From Chryseobacterium contaminans (lineage in GTDB: Bacteria; Bacteroidota; Bacteroidia; Flavobacteriales; Weeksellaceae), in contig NZ_MAYF01000013.1 of the NCBI RefSeq assembly GCF_001684955.1, positions 1 to 64,000 on the forward strand: a stretch of 64,000 bases of DNA, given 5' to 3'. This document shows, one piece after another, positions 35,299 through 45,710 of this stretch. Each line of letters opens with the position of its first letter. The stretch's first letter is position 1. The position numbers and the translations under genes were made by a program. The notes under the pieces are model-generated. The model saw only the letters and a program-made list of their open reading frames with translations, did not search any database and was not told the origin of the DNA.

Positions 35299-35520
35299 AT
35301 GTACTGGACATTAGAATTAGCTTCATATCTAAGTGACGCACCTTGGCCAATGACAAAAGCAGAGCTTATTGACTACGCAATCAGAACTGGTGCACCTATG
35401 GAAGTAGTAGAAAACCTTCAGGCCATTGAAGATGAAGGAGAGATTTATGAATCTATTGAGGAAGTTTGGAGTGACTATCCTACTGACGAGGATTTCCTTT
35501 GGAACGAGGACGAATATTAA
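35299..35520 (+). CDS. DUF2795 family small acidic protein
   Basis: 73 residues starting MYWTLELASYLSDAPWPMTK, with strongly acidic C-terminus. The Bacteroidota DUF2795 proteins of this length are highly conserved and of unknown function. It lies 124 nt upstream of secA with its own -7 box; the intervening DNA (35521-35644) is low in complexity and contains no further gene. Confidence 0.85.
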   Translation: MYWTLELASYLSDAPWPMTKAELIDYAIRTGAPMEVVENLQAIEDEGEIYESIEEVWSDYPTDEDFLWNEDEY

Positions 35521-35644
35521 TAAAGCGATAAGCTTTAGGCTGCTGGCTTAGAGCTTTTTTGCCCTTTTTTATATAGTAACTACACGATAAGCGTGTCATT
35601 AAAACGCTTAAAGCATCTTGCATTAAGCATAAAGCAAAAAATTT

Positions 35645-38600
35645 ATGAGTTTTTTAAACAAAGTTCTTAAAGGGTTTTTGGGAGACAAAAAAGCGCAGGA
35701 CCTAAAAGAAGTAAAAAAAGTTGTAACAAAAATCAAGGCTGTAGAACCAAACATTCAACAATTGTCGGATGATGGTTTGAGACAAAAAACTGCTGAGTTT
35801 AAAGCAAATATTAAAAATGCTACCAGCAAGATCACAGCTCAAATAGAACAGATTAAAGAGCAGATAAAGAACTCAACAAATGTTGATGAGAAAGAAGCTC
35901 TTTTCACAAAGATTGAGTCTCTTAAAAAAGAATCATACGAAATTGAAGAGAAAGTTCTTACCCAGATCCTTCCGGAAGCTTTTGCATTGGTAAAAGAAAC
36001 GGCAAGAAGATGGGCACAGAACGGGGAGATTCGTGTAACAGCAACCGATTGGGATAGAGAATTAGCTGCTGCAGGAAAAGATTTCGTTAGCATTCAGGGA
36101 GACCAGGCTGTTTGGAAAAACTCATGGGATGCTGCCGGAACTCCAGTAGTTTGGGATATGGTCCACTATGATGTTCAGTTTATCGGAGGTATTATTCTTC
36201 ACAGCGGTAAAATTGCCGAAATGGCAACCGGTGAAGGTAAAACTTTGGTAGGAACATTACCTATTTACTTAAATTCACTTCCGGAAAGAGGGGTTCACGT
36301 AGTAACCGTGAATGACTATCTTGCGAAAAGAGACTCCGCTTGGATGGGACCTCTTTACCAGTTCCATGGAATGTCTATCGACTGTATCGATAACCACCAG
36401 CCGAACTCAGACGGAAGAAGAAAAGCATATAACTCAGATATTACTTACGGAACAAACAACGAATTTGGTTTCGATTATCTGAGAGATAACATGGTGACTT
36501 CACCTTCAGAACTGGTACAAAGAGAATTGAACTTTGCGATCGTGGATGAGGTGGATTCTGTATTGGTGGATGATGCAAGAACACCGTTGATTATTTCAGG
36601 TCCGGTTCCTCAGGGAGACAGACAGGAATTCGACGTTCTTAAACCTTCTATCGACAGAATTGTTGAAGTTCAGAAAAAAACGGTTTCTGCCATTTTCAAT
36701 GAAGCGAAAAAACTAATCGCGGCAGGAAATACCAAAGAAGGAGGATTCAAATTGCTTCAGGCATACAGAGGTCTTCCTAAAAACAGACAATTAATCAAAT
36801 TCTTATCGGAAAGCGGAAACAGAGCATTGCTTCAGAAAGTTGAAGCTCAATACATGCAGGATAACAACCGTGACATGCCGATTGTAGATAAAGACCTTTA
36901 TTTCGTAATTGAGGAGAAAAACAACCAGGTAGACCTTACAGACAAAGGTGTTGAATACATGTCTCAGGGGAATTCTGATCCAAACTTTTTCGTTCTTCCG
37001 GATATCGGAACTGAAATTGCAGAAGTAGAAGCTAAAAATTTATCTAAAGAAGAAGAATTTGAAGCTAAAGAAAAACTTTTCAGTGATTTTGCTGAAAAAT
37101 CTGAAAGAGTTCACACGATGAGCCAGCTATTGAAAGCGTACACATTATTTGAAAAAGATGATGAATATGTAGTAATTGATGGCGAGGTAAAAATCGTTGA
37201 CGAGCAGACTGGTCGTATCATGGAAGGAAGACGTTATTCTGACGGTCTTCACCAGGCGATCGAAGCGAAAGAAAATGTAAAGATTGAGGCTGCTACTCAA
37301 ACTTTTGCAACCATTACGCTTCAGAACTATTTCCGTATGTATAACAAACTTGCGGGGATGACTGGTACTGCTGAAACTGAGGCTGGTGAGCTTTGGGAGA
37401 TCTACAAATTAGATGTTGTGGTAATTCCAACCAACCGTCCTATCTTAAGACATGACAGACAGGATTTAGTTTTCAAAACTAACAGAGAAAAATATAACGC
37501 TGTAATTGAAGAAATTGAAAAATTAACGGCAGAGAAAAGACCTGTACTTGTAGGTACAACTTCTGTTGAGATTTCTCAGTTGCTTTCAAAAGCCCTTCAA
37601 TTAAGAAAAATCCCACACCAGGTATTGAACGCGAAGCTTCACAAAAAAGAAGCAGAAATTGTTGCAGGAGCCGGACAGCCGGGAGTTGTAACCATTGCAA
37701 CGAACATGGCAGGTCGTGGTACGGATATTAAATTATCTAAAGAAGTAAAAGAAGCAGGAGGTTTAGCAATTATCGGTACTGAAAGACACGATTCAAGACG
37801 TGTTGACAGACAGCTAAGAGGTAGAGCTGGTCGTCAGGGAGATCCGGGAAGTTCTCAGTTCTATGTATCTCTTGAAGATAACCTGATGCGTTTATTCGGT
37901 TCTGAAAGAATCGCTAAAATGATGGACAGAATGGGACATAAAGAAGGTGAAGTGATTCAGCACTCTATGATCAGCAAGTCTATTGAAAGAGCTCAGAAAA
38001 AAGTAGAAGAAAACAACTTCGGAACAAGAAAAAGACTTCTTGAGTATGATGACGTAATGAACAAACAACGTGACGTAATCTATAAGAGAAGAAAGAATGC
38101 TCTATTCGGAGATCACCTGAAATACGACATTACGAACATGATTTTCGATGTAGCGAACTCTATCGTTGCGAAAGGAAAAGCTACAGGAAACTATAAGGAT
38201 TTTGAATACGAAATCATCAAAACCTTTACCATGGAATCTCCTGTTTCTGAAAATGATTTTAAGAATAAAAATGTTCAGGACTTAACAAATATCTTATTCA
38301 AAGCGGCTCAGGAAGATTACCAGATGAAGCTGAACCTATTGAAAGAAAAATCATTCCCAATCATTGAGAATGTATACCAAAACCAAGGTTCAATGTTTAA
38401 GATGATTCAGGTTCCTTTCACAGACGGACATAAGACAATGACCATTGTGGCTGACTTGAAAGAAGCTTATGAAACTAAGTGCGAAAGTTTGATCAACGAC
38501 TTTGAAAAGAACATCACTTTATCCATCATTGATGAAAACTGGAAGCTTCACCTTCGTGAAATGGATGACTTAAGAAGATCTTCTCAGGGAGCTGTTTATG

Positions 38601-38719
38601 AACAAAAAGATCCACTTGTAATTTACAAACAGGAATCTTTCCATTTATTCAGTGAAATGATAGAGAAATTAAACAAGGAAATTATTTCTTTCTTATACAA
38701 AGGAGAAATTCCTGCATAA
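35645..38719 (+). CDS. secA: Preprotein translocase ATPase SecA
   Basis: 1024 residues, within the larger Bacteroidota size range. Walker [54 protein letters not shown] and [13 protein letters not shown] are all present. An extra charged, helical stretch near 33-100 and another near 225-290 account for the added length compared with E. coli SecA. The C-terminal zinc/SecB-binding tail is absent (ends FLYKGEIPA). It powers Sec-dependent export. It ends at the hairpin at 38744-38780. Confidence 0.98.
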   Translation: MSFLNKVLKGFLGDKKAQDLKEVKKVVTKIKAVEPNIQQLSDDGLRQKTAEFKANIKNATSKITAQIEQIKEQIKNSTNVDEKEALFTKIESLKKESYEIEEKVLTQILPEAFALVKETARRWAQNGEIRVTATDWDRELAAAGKDFVSIQGDQAVWKNSWDAAGTPVVWDMVHYDVQFIGGIILHSGKIAEMATGEGKTLVGTLPIYLNSLPERGVHVVTVNDYLAKRDSAWMGPLYQFHGMSIDCIDNHQPNSDGRRKAYNSDITYGTNNEFGFDYLRDNMVTSPSELVQRELNFAIVDEVDSVLVDDARTPLIISGPVPQGDRQEFDVLKPSIDRIVEVQKKTVSAIFNEAKKLIAAGNTKEGGFKLLQAYRGLPKNRQLIKFLSESGNRALLQKVEAQYMQDNNRDMPIVDKDLYFVIEEKNNQVDLTDKGVEYMSQGNSDPNFFVLPDIGTEIAEVEAKNLSKEEEFEAKEKLFSDFAEKSERVHTMSQLLKAYTLFEKDDEYVVIDGEVKIVDEQTGRIMEGRRYSDGLHQAIEAKENVKIEAATQTFATITLQNYFRMYNKLAGMTGTAETEAGELWEIYKLDVVVIPTNRPILRHDRQDLVFKTNREKYNAVIEEIEKLTAEKRPVLVGTTSVEISQLLSKALQLRKIPHQVLNAKLHKKEAEIVAGAGQPGVVTIATNMAGRGTDIKLSKEVKEAGGLAIIGTERHDSRRVDRQLRGRAGRQGDPGSSQFYVSLEDNLMRLFGSERIAKMMDRMGHKEGEVIQHSMISKSIERAQKKVEENNFGTRKRLLEYDDVMNKQRDVIYKRRKNALFGDHLKYDITNMIFDVANSIVAKGKATGNYKDFEYEIIKTFTMESPVSENDFKNKNVQDLTNILFKAAQEDYQMKLNLLKEKSFPIIENVYQNQGSMFKMIQVPFTDGHKTMTIVADLKEAYETKCESLINDFEKNITLSIIDENWKLHLREMDDLRRSSQGAVYEQKDPLVIYKQESFHLFSEMIEKLNKEIISFLYKGEIPA

Positions 38720-38741
38720 GAAATAATTAACGATATTATTA

Positions 38742-38780
38742 AAAAAACCGCTCTGGCATTGGCCGGAGCGGTTTTTTATT
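38742..38780 (+). terminator. Terminator after secA
   Basis: Stem AAAACCGCTCTGG / CCGGAGCGGTTTT around CATTGG with T-run. Confidence 0.92.
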
Positions 38781-38813
38781 ATGAATTGTATAATAGTTTT
38801 ATGATAAATATCA

Positions 38814-38849
38814 ATATTGTTTTTTATTTAGAATAGTTAAAAACAATAT
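38814..38849. promoter_or_regulatory. 11-bp inverted repeat over the siderophore-receptor promoter
   Basis: ATATTGTTTTT (38814-38824) and AAAAACAATAT (38839-38849) are perfectly complementary across 14 nt. The right arm runs into the -7 box TATATTTG (38847-38854). The outer ATATTG/CAATAT is identical to that of the repeat at 12295-12336. A metal- or iron-dependent operator is plausible but unproven. Confidence 0.5.
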
Positions 38850-38854
38850 ATTTG
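38847..38854 (+). promoter_or_regulatory. -7 box of the iron-uptake cluster
   Basis: TATATTTG, perfect match, 17 nt before ATG 38872. No -33 TTG at normal spacing. Confidence 0.65.
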
Positions 38855-38871
38855 CATAAAATTTGAGTTTC

Positions 38872-41049
38872 ATGAAAAACGTACTGATCTGTGCTTCTAT
38901 TCTAGGTTCTATAATAACCTTTGCACAGGAAAAGGATTCTATTACATCTAATGATATTGAAGAAGTTGTTGTTAATGGAAGGTATTATCAGAAGTACAAA
39001 CTTAATGAGGTTTCAGGCTCGTTAAGAATTCAAACCCCAGTTCTTGAGCTTCCGCAGAATGTACAGTCAGTAAGTTCACAGGTTCTTTCCGATCAGATTA
39101 CATTAAACATGTCAGAAGGAATTGTTCGTAACGTAAGCGGTGCCAGAAAAGTAGAACACTGGGATAATGTTTACTCAAACGTTCATATGAGAGGTGCAAG
39201 TATTGCAACTTTTATGAATGGAATGAATGTATCCTCTACCTGGGGGCCAATTAATCCCGATACCTCTATTATTGACAGGATAGAATTTGTAAAAGGACCC
39301 GCAGGATTTATGGGTTCCATGGGAGACCCAGCCGGATTCTATAATGTAGTAACTAAAAAACCAACAGGAAAATTTGCCAACACTGTACGATTCACAACAG
39401 GAAGCTATAACCTTTTCAGAGGAGAAGCAGATTTAGATGGAGTTCTTGTTAAAGATGGTATTTTAGATTACCGCATCAACTTAATGGGAAGTTCTAACAA
39501 ATCCTGGGTAGAAAATGATAAGACAAGCAAAATTATTGTTGCGCCATCCATCACTTTCAGACCAACAAAAACAACTACGTTTACGGCTCAATATAACTAT
39601 CAGTATTTAAAATTCAATCAACCGGGAGCTTATCTGATGTCTAATGACGGCTATGCTTCACTGGATGTGCATACAAACTTTAATGATCCCAACTTCAAAC
39701 AGACTGAAGTAAGAGACCAGAGCTTATTCTTAAGCTTAGACCAGAAGCTTTCGCAAGACTGGGTTTGGAGCACACAATATGCTTATATGGACCTGAACTA
39801 TGACGGAGGTTCCTGGTGGGGAACTTTTGACTCAGCCAATAAAAATGTTTTAAACAGAACATTAAGCAACTGGCAGGCAAAAGGGAAAAATCATATTTTC
39901 CAGACTTACGTAAGAGGAAAGCTTAATACAGGAAACATTGTTCATAAAATTATTGCAGGATTTGATTACGGAGACAGAAAATACATTGCAGATTTTTCTT
40001 CCTACTCAAAAATTGTTGATGGTGAAGAAACCGCAGTATTCCCTATTGATATTTATAATGTACAGTATGGAATAGATCCTTCAAAACTTCCATCTTCTGA
40101 TTTTTATACATTAAACACTTCAGCCCCATTCTACAATGATCAGGGAGTCAAATACACTTCTTATTATGCTCAGGATCAAATTGAAATGCTTGATAATAAA
40201 CTAAGATTAACATTGGCTGGAAGATATACAAATGGTAAAACCTATTCTGCATATCCTAACCTTAGCCCAGGCACCCCTATTGTTCCTGATAGCGCCGGTG
40301 AGTTTACACCAAGAGTGGGAGTAAGTTATTCTATTAATGAAAACTTCTCAGCTTATGGTATTTATGATAAAACATTTACACCACAATCCGGAACAGGAAT
40401 TAATAAAACTAAGATTACAGATCCATTCAGAGGGCAGAATATTGAATTTGGATTGAAAAAAGACTGGTTCGGAGGAAAATGGAACACGACATTTGCCGTA
40501 TACGAAATAAGAAGAAAGAATATACTTGTTTCCGGGCCTAAAGAGCAAAACGACGGAAATCCATTCCAGATAGCTTCCGGAGAACAAAGAGCTAGAGGTT
40601 TTGAAACCGATATCAAAGGAGAAATTGTAAAAGGGCTGAATATAATTATCAACTATGCTTATACAGATGCCAAAACAATTAAAGATACAGATCCCGCAAG
40701 AATTGGCGTTCAGTCACCAGGAAATGCAAAAAATGTACAGAATACATGGGTAAACTACAGATTTGAGCATGGCCTTATGAAAGGTTTCGGGATTTCTGCG
40801 GGGTACCAGTATCAGGGGGGAAGGCAGTCATGGTATGGTGTAGATGCTAAAAAGGATCAAAGCCTGCCAGATTATTTTGATACCAACTTCGGGATTTCCT
40901 ATGTTGCTAAAAAATTTGATGTTAATCTAATGCTGAATAATGTACTTAATAAAAAGCTTTACAGTGGATACAGAGGAGATGCAGGTGAATATGCATGGAT
41001 ATATAATGCCCCTCGTAACTGGAGATTATCAATCGGATATAAATTCTAA
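38872..41049 (+). CDS. TonB-dependent siderophore receptor (first pair)
   Basis: 725 residues from ATG 38872 (MKNVLICASILGSIITFAQ); an upstream in-frame TTG is rejected because it precedes the signal peptide. Plug domain with SGARKVEHWDNVYSNVHMRG-like and VKGPAGFMGSMGDPAGFYNVVTKK segments typical of ferrichrome/ferric-hydroxamate receptors, then a barrel ending LSIGYKF. Imports ferric siderophores with TonB energy. A PepSY-type membrane protein follows after 39 nt. First gene of a four-gene iron cluster. Confidence 0.9.
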   Translation: MKNVLICASILGSIITFAQEKDSITSNDIEEVVVNGRYYQKYKLNEVSGSLRIQTPVLELPQNVQSVSSQVLSDQITLNMSEGIVRNVSGARKVEHWDNVYSNVHMRGASIATFMNGMNVSSTWGPINPDTSIIDRIEFVKGPAGFMGSMGDPAGFYNVVTKKPTGKFANTVRFTTGSYNLFRGEADLDGVLVKDGILDYRINLMGSSNKSWVENDKTSKIIVAPSITFRPTKTTTFTAQYNYQYLKFNQPGAYLMSNDGYASLDVHTNFNDPNFKQTEVRDQSLFLSLDQKLSQDWVWSTQYAYMDLNYDGGSWWGTFDSANKNVLNRTLSNWQAKGKNHIFQTYVRGKLNTGNIVHKIIAGFDYGDRKYIADFSSYSKIVDGEETAVFPIDIYNVQYGIDPSKLPSSDFYTLNTSAPFYNDQGVKYTSYYAQDQIEMLDNKLRLTLAGRYTNGKTYSAYPNLSPGTPIVPDSAGEFTPRVGVSYSINENFSAYGIYDKTFTPQSGTGINKTKITDPFRGQNIEFGLKKDWFGGKWNTTFAVYEIRRKNILVSGPKEQNDGNPFQIASGEQRARGFETDIKGEIVKGLNIIINYAYTDAKTIKDTDPARIGVQSPGNAKNVQNTWVNYRFEHGLMKGFGISAGYQYQGGRQSWYGVDAKKDQSLPDYFDTNFGISYVAKKFDVNLMLNNVLNKKLYSGYRGDAGEYAWIYNAPRNWRLSIGYKF

Positions 41050-41088
41050 AAAACAAAGGTTAGCCTTCTCGGGGATTAACTTTTTACT

Positions 41089-42291
41089 ATGAGAAAAAAG
41101 CATCATCATAAAAAGAAAATTTCTCCAACAAAGAAATGGTCTGCCAAACTGCATTTGTGGTTTGGTTTATCTGTTGGTATCATTGTTTTCATAGTCTCTC
41201 TTACAGGGACTTTGTATGTTTTTAAGGATGAAGTACAGAATATCCTCCGTAAAGATGCGATGTATGTACAACAAACAACCTCTGATCAAAAGCCATTACC
41301 GATTCATATCCTTCGGGAAAAGGTAAGCCTGGAACTCAATGAGAAATTCCCGATTAACTCTGTTGAAATATCATTGGACAAAGAAAAATCTTATCGCTTT
41401 TTATATTACGAAAAGAATAAAAAAGGCTGGAATTACTTTCAGGAAGTCCTTATCAACAAACAGGTCTATGTAAATCAATACACCGGACAAATTCTGGCAG
41501 TATACAATGAAAAATATGACTTCTTTAATATTTTAAAGTACATTCACTGGGGGCTGCTTTTAAATTCAGATTGGGGAAAATATGTAGTAGGAATTCCTAC
41601 TGTTCTTTTCATCTTGATGCTCATTACAGGAATCATTCTTTGGTGGCCTAAAAACAAAAATGCAAGAAAAGGCAGGTTCTGGTTCAACTGGGAAAATGTA
41701 AAAAACTGGAAACGCAAAAATTATGATCTTCATAATGTCCTGGGATTCTATGCTTCATTCATTGCATTGTTAATGAGCATTACCGGGATCTATTTTGCTT
41801 ATCCCTACGTGAAGAATGCTTTCAATTACACTTTATCCGGCTCCCTTGATCTTCCCAAAGAAAAACAGATCAAATCACCTGATTCATTAATGGCTAAAAG
41901 GTCTGATATTTTTGATTTAACAGCACAACAAACTGAAAAACTGTATGCAGCTTCATCCAGCTACAGAATTTCACTCAATGGAAAAAACAAGAAAGGAAAA
42001 GAGCTTAAAAACCTTCCGATCACCATTTACGGACAGGAAGGAAGATTCAGTGAGAGAAGCATCCTGACTTTTGATAAATATTCAGGAAAACTACTGGCCA
42101 ACAAACCTCATCAACAACTGAGCAATGCCGAGAAATATGCTAATGCCAATTATGACCTCCATACAGGATCCTACTTTGGATTATTTGGAAAAATCATCTG
42201 GTTTATTGCCGGTCTTATATGTACATCACTTCCTGTTACCGGATTTCTGATCTGGTGGGGAAAAAGAAAGAAACAAGGAAAGAAAATATAA
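41089..42291 (+). CDS. PepSY-associated membrane protein (first pair)
   Basis: 400 residues. Lys/His-rich N-terminus (MRKKHHHKKKI), then four membrane helices with LHLWFGLSVG, VPxVLF-type LLFILMLITGIILWWPK, YDLHNVLGFYAS and a C-terminal VTGFLIWWGKRKK. These match the PepSY_TM family, several of which act as ferric-siderophore reductases or heme-linked membrane proteins beside receptors. Conserved His residues (HWG, DLHNV, YDLHTG) could bind heme. Its TAA overlaps the next ATG (TAATG), indicating translational coupling. Confidence 0.85.
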   Translation: MRKKHHHKKKISPTKKWSAKLHLWFGLSVGIIVFIVSLTGTLYVFKDEVQNILRKDAMYVQQTTSDQKPLPIHILREKVSLELNEKFPINSVEISLDKEKSYRFLYYEKNKKGWNYFQEVLINKQVYVNQYTGQILAVYNEKYDFFNILKYIHWGLLLNSDWGKYVVGIPTVLFILMLITGIILWWPKNKNARKGRFWFNWENVKNWKRKNYDLHNVLGFYASFIALLMSITGIYFAYPYVKNAFNYTLSGSLDLPKEKQIKSPDSLMAKRSDIFDLTAQQTEKLYAASSSYRISLNGKNKKGKELKNLPITIYGQEGRFSERSILTFDKYSGKLLANKPHQQLSNAEKYANANYDLHTGSYFGLFGKIIWFIAGLICTSLPVTGFLIWWGKRKKQGKKI

Positions 42292-44402
42292 TGAAAAAGG
42301 CGCTTTTATCAGCTGCGTGCCTGGGAACAATAACAGTTTTTGCCCAGAAAAATGATTCTTTAAACACTCAAAAAGTTGAAGAAGTTGTCATGACGGCTTC
42401 CAGAAAAAAAGAGAGTATTAAAGAAGTACCAAGCTCTATTACCATTGTTGGGGAAAAACAGATTCAGTCTCAGTTGACAGTTAATTCGGATATTACAAGC
42501 ATATTGCAGTATACAGTTCCAAGCTTAGGAACTAATTCCGGACAAACATCCAACACCGGACAAACTTTAAGAGGACGCCAGGTATTGGTTTTAATAGATG
42601 GGATTCCCCAATCCACCCCTTTACGAAATGGGGCAAGAGACTTAAGAGTTATTGATCCTTCAGCCATTGAAAGAGTGGAAGTCATTAAAGGGGCTTCATC
42701 CATCTATGGAAACGGTGCAGACGGTGGTATTATCAATTATATTACGAAAAGAAATAAAACCAATAAAACGATTTCCGGGATTTCGCAGATCGGCTTCACC
42801 GGACAGCGCTCAGGAGGAACATTAGGAGTAAGAGCCAGCCAGCTTTTATCGGGAAAGATCAATAAATTCGACTATACTCTTTCCTTAGCCTATGAAAGAA
42901 CGGGTTATATGAAAGATGCCAACAAAGTCTATTTAAGTCCTACCTACAGTACTGCAAAAATGGATAACTACAACGGAATGTTGAAGTTAGGATATGATAT
43001 TAATGACAACCAAAGAATTGAAGCTTCATACATTGGTTATTCCTCAAAATCAGATCTTAATCTTGGGCTAAACACAGGAATATATGGTGTTAGGCCTACT
43101 ATTGGTGAAGGTCAGGGAAAAGGATTGGAAACAACTCCACAGGGAACTCCAAGGAACCATAACATTAGAGTAAGCTATGATAATAAAAATCTGTTTGCCG
43201 GAACCGCATTAAATGTGAACCTTTATTATCAGGATTTTAAAACTGTTTACGGATATAGTGATACCTTTTTCAATGGTGGACAGTCTAATGTTCTTTCTAA
43301 AAAAGCAGGAGCAAGATTCAATTTTGACACCCTGCTTTGGAATACTCAAAACTCTCAGGCAGAAATCATCTATGGAGCTGATATTCTGAACGATGAAACA
43401 GTACAAAAACTGGAAGACGGCCGTTTCTGGACTCCGAATATGAATATGACCAATATTGCCCCTTTCTTACTGGCAAAAATTGATCTGTTCAAAAAATTAA
43501 CCATTAAAGGAGGGCTTCGATATGAAAACATCAAAGTAAATGTAGATGATTTCAATACCCTTTCTGTTATTAAAAATAATGGAACATTTACCCCAAGCAT
43601 TCCGGTAGCAGGAGGAAAATTAAACTACAATGCACTGGTTGGAAATATTGGATTACGCTACAATATTGAGCCATTCATTAACCTCTTCGGAAGCTTTTCA
43701 CAAGCCTACTCTATCAATGAATTAGGCAGAATCCTGAGAACCTCAACCTCTGAAACCATTAAAAACCTTGAAACAAAACCCATCATTGTAAATAATTACG
43801 AATTAGGAGCTACAGGGCAGATTTCCAGCTGGATGAATTATGAGTTAACCTCTTACGTAAGCACCTCTAAGCTTGGAGCTACTTTTGTTCAGAGTGCAGA
43901 CAGAGCCTTAACCATCAAAAGAGCACCTGAAATCATCTATGGTGTAGAAGGATTTTTACATTTTACACCTCTTAAATGGCTTCAGTTTGGAGGTAGCTAT
44001 AGCTGGATGGAAGGAATTACTTCTCCTGATGATAACGGAAGCTACTCAGCTAAAATCAATAACAGCAGAATCTCAGCGCCTAAAGTTCTTGCCTATGTAC
44101 AGATAAAACCAATTTCTGAATTTTTCCTTGGAGTTGATATGCTTCATTCTTTTCAGCAGGACAGGTTTAAACCTAATGCCAATAAGCAATATGCATATGG
44201 GGAGGGATTTGTTCCTGATTACACTGTATTTAACCTAAAATTAGGCAGCGAGATCAATAAAAACTGGAAGCTTTCTATAGGAATTGAAAATTTATTCAAT
44301 AAACTGTACCAGCCCTCTATTGCATGGTGGTCAGCAAGAGACAGTGAGTTTGTTAATGCTCCGGGAACAAGAGGAACTCTTATCATTGAATACAAATTTT
44401 AA
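42291..44402 (+). CDS. TonB-dependent siderophore receptor (second pair)
   Basis: 703 residues from ATG 42291 (MKKALLSAACLGTITVFAQ); the longer frame starting at 42219 lies inside the preceding gene. TonB box KVEEVVMTASRKKES, plug with LVLIDGIPQSTPLRNG and ERVEVIKGASSIYGNGADGGIINYIT, and a barrel ending TLIIEYKF. It is not a close paralogue of the receptor at 38872, so the two may take different siderophores. The start overlaps the preceding stop by one base. Confidence 0.92.
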   Translation: MKKALLSAACLGTITVFAQKNDSLNTQKVEEVVMTASRKKESIKEVPSSITIVGEKQIQSQLTVNSDITSILQYTVPSLGTNSGQTSNTGQTLRGRQVLVLIDGIPQSTPLRNGARDLRVIDPSAIERVEVIKGASSIYGNGADGGIINYITKRNKTNKTISGISQIGFTGQRSGGTLGVRASQLLSGKINKFDYTLSLAYERTGYMKDANKVYLSPTYSTAKMDNYNGMLKLGYDINDNQRIEASYIGYSSKSDLNLGLNTGIYGVRPTIGEGQGKGLETTPQGTPRNHNIRVSYDNKNLFAGTALNVNLYYQDFKTVYGYSDTFFNGGQSNVLSKKAGARFNFDTLLWNTQNSQAEIIYGADILNDETVQKLEDGRFWTPNMNMTNIAPFLLAKIDLFKKLTIKGGLRYENIKVNVDDFNTLSVIKNNGTFTPSIPVAGGKLNYNALVGNIGLRYNIEPFINLFGSFSQAYSINELGRILRTSTSETIKNLETKPIIVNNYELGATGQISSWMNYELTSYVSTSKLGATFVQSADRALTIKRAPEIIYGVEGFLHFTPLKWLQFGGSYSWMEGITSPDDNGSYSAKINNSRISAPKVLAYVQIKPISEFFLGVDMLHSFQQDRFKPNANKQYAYGEGFVPDYTVFNLKLGSEINKNWKLSIGIENLFNKLYQPSIAWWSARDSEFVNAPGTRGTLIIEYKF

Positions 44403-44422
44403 CAGAACTAATCTACCATTAT

Positions 44423-45631
44423 ATGAAGAAACATCATCACAAAAAGAAACCGGGATTCTTTAAAAAGTGGTCCTCAAAACTCCATTTATGGTTTGGGCTG
44501 GGAATCGGATTTTTAATCTTTATCATCTCTATTACCGGTGCGCTGTATGTTTTTAAGGATGAAGTGGAAAATTATACCCGAAAGGATGTGATCTACCATC
44601 ACGAGCAGAATATTGAGCAAAAGCAGGTTCTACCCATCCGTGTAATGGAAAAAGCTGTTGCAGAACAGGTAAAAGAGAAATATCCGATCCACTGGGTTAA
44701 TATCCCTATGGACAAGAAAATGTCCTATATGTTCTTCTGGTACGAGCATAACACGGATGCCTGGAATTATTTTGATGAGTTTCCTATCTATAAGCAAGCT
44801 TATGTAAACCCTTATACCGGAAAGGTTCTGAGAGTATATGATGAAAAAAACGGATTCTTCAATATTGTAAAAATGATCCACTGGAGCTACCTCCTGAAGC
44901 AGGATTGGGGAACGTATGTGGTTGGAATACCCGTAATTATCTTTATCATTATGCTGATTACCGGAATTGTTCTATGGTGGCCTAAAAATAAAGCAGCAAG
45001 AAAACAACGTTTTTCATTTAAATGGAAGAATATCAAGAGCTGGAAAAGAAAGAACTATGATCTTCACAATGTATTAGGATTCTATGCTTCAATCTTTGCC
45101 CTTATCTTCTCAATAACAGGGCTCTTTTACGCATTCTTTGTCGTTCAGGCGATGATTTATGTGGTATTTTCCGGAGGGGAAACCGTATATCCTGATTTCT
45201 CGCATATTAAAACAAAAGCTCCCATCGAGATGAGGACTGAAACTACTCTGGATAAGATCATTAATACCGTTAAAGAAAAATATCCTGAATCCTACGGCTT
45301 TGCGATAGATCTTGGACATGAGCATATGGATGACCACGAGCATCCTAATTTTGAAGTATATGTAAAGCACCTTTCTTACTCCTATCACAAAAGCAGCAGC
45401 CTTATTTTTGATGAAAACTCAGGGGAATTACTTCATACCCATGACCCAAAAGACAAAAACTTTGGAGAAAAAGTAGTGAGCGCTAATTATGATATCCACG
45501 TGGGAGCTATTTTAGGGCTTCCTACTAAGATCATTGCTTTTATTGTAAGTCTTATCTGTGCCTCACTTCCGGTAACAGGATTTATGATCTGGTGGGGAAG
45601 AAGAAAGAAAAAACCGGTAAAAACAGCTTAA
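44423..45631 (+). CDS. PepSY-associated membrane protein (second pair)
   Basis: 402 residues, clearly paralogous to the protein at 41089: same MKKHHHKKK start, KLHLWFGLGIG, LITGIVLWWPKNKAARK, NYDLHNVLGFYAS and VTGFMIWWGRRKKK end. The central periplasmic loop differs and is His-rich (LGHEHMDDHEHPNFEVY), suggesting metal binding. Probably the electron-transfer or reductase partner of the preceding receptor. Ends the cluster 20 nt after the receptor stop. Confidence 0.85.
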   Translation: MKKHHHKKKPGFFKKWSSKLHLWFGLGIGFLIFIISITGALYVFKDEVENYTRKDVIYHHEQNIEQKQVLPIRVMEKAVAEQVKEKYPIHWVNIPMDKKMSYMFFWYEHNTDAWNYFDEFPIYKQAYVNPYTGKVLRVYDEKNGFFNIVKMIHWSYLLKQDWGTYVVGIPVIIFIIMLITGIVLWWPKNKAARKQRFSFKWKNIKSWKRKNYDLHNVLGFYASIFALIFSITGLFYAFFVVQAMIYVVFSGGETVYPDFSHIKTKAPIEMRTETTLDKIINTVKEKYPESYGFAIDLGHEHMDDHEHPNFEVYVKHLSYSYHKSSSLIFDENSGELLHTHDPKDKNFGEKVVSANYDIHVGAILGLPTKIIAFIVSLICASLPVTGFMIWWGRRKKKPVKTA

Positions 45632-45710
45632 TCTTTTAAATAATACGAGGTTAATAAGCTATTAATACAATCTTTTTTATAATTTTAGCCCTTAGAATTT
45701 AATAATAGAA

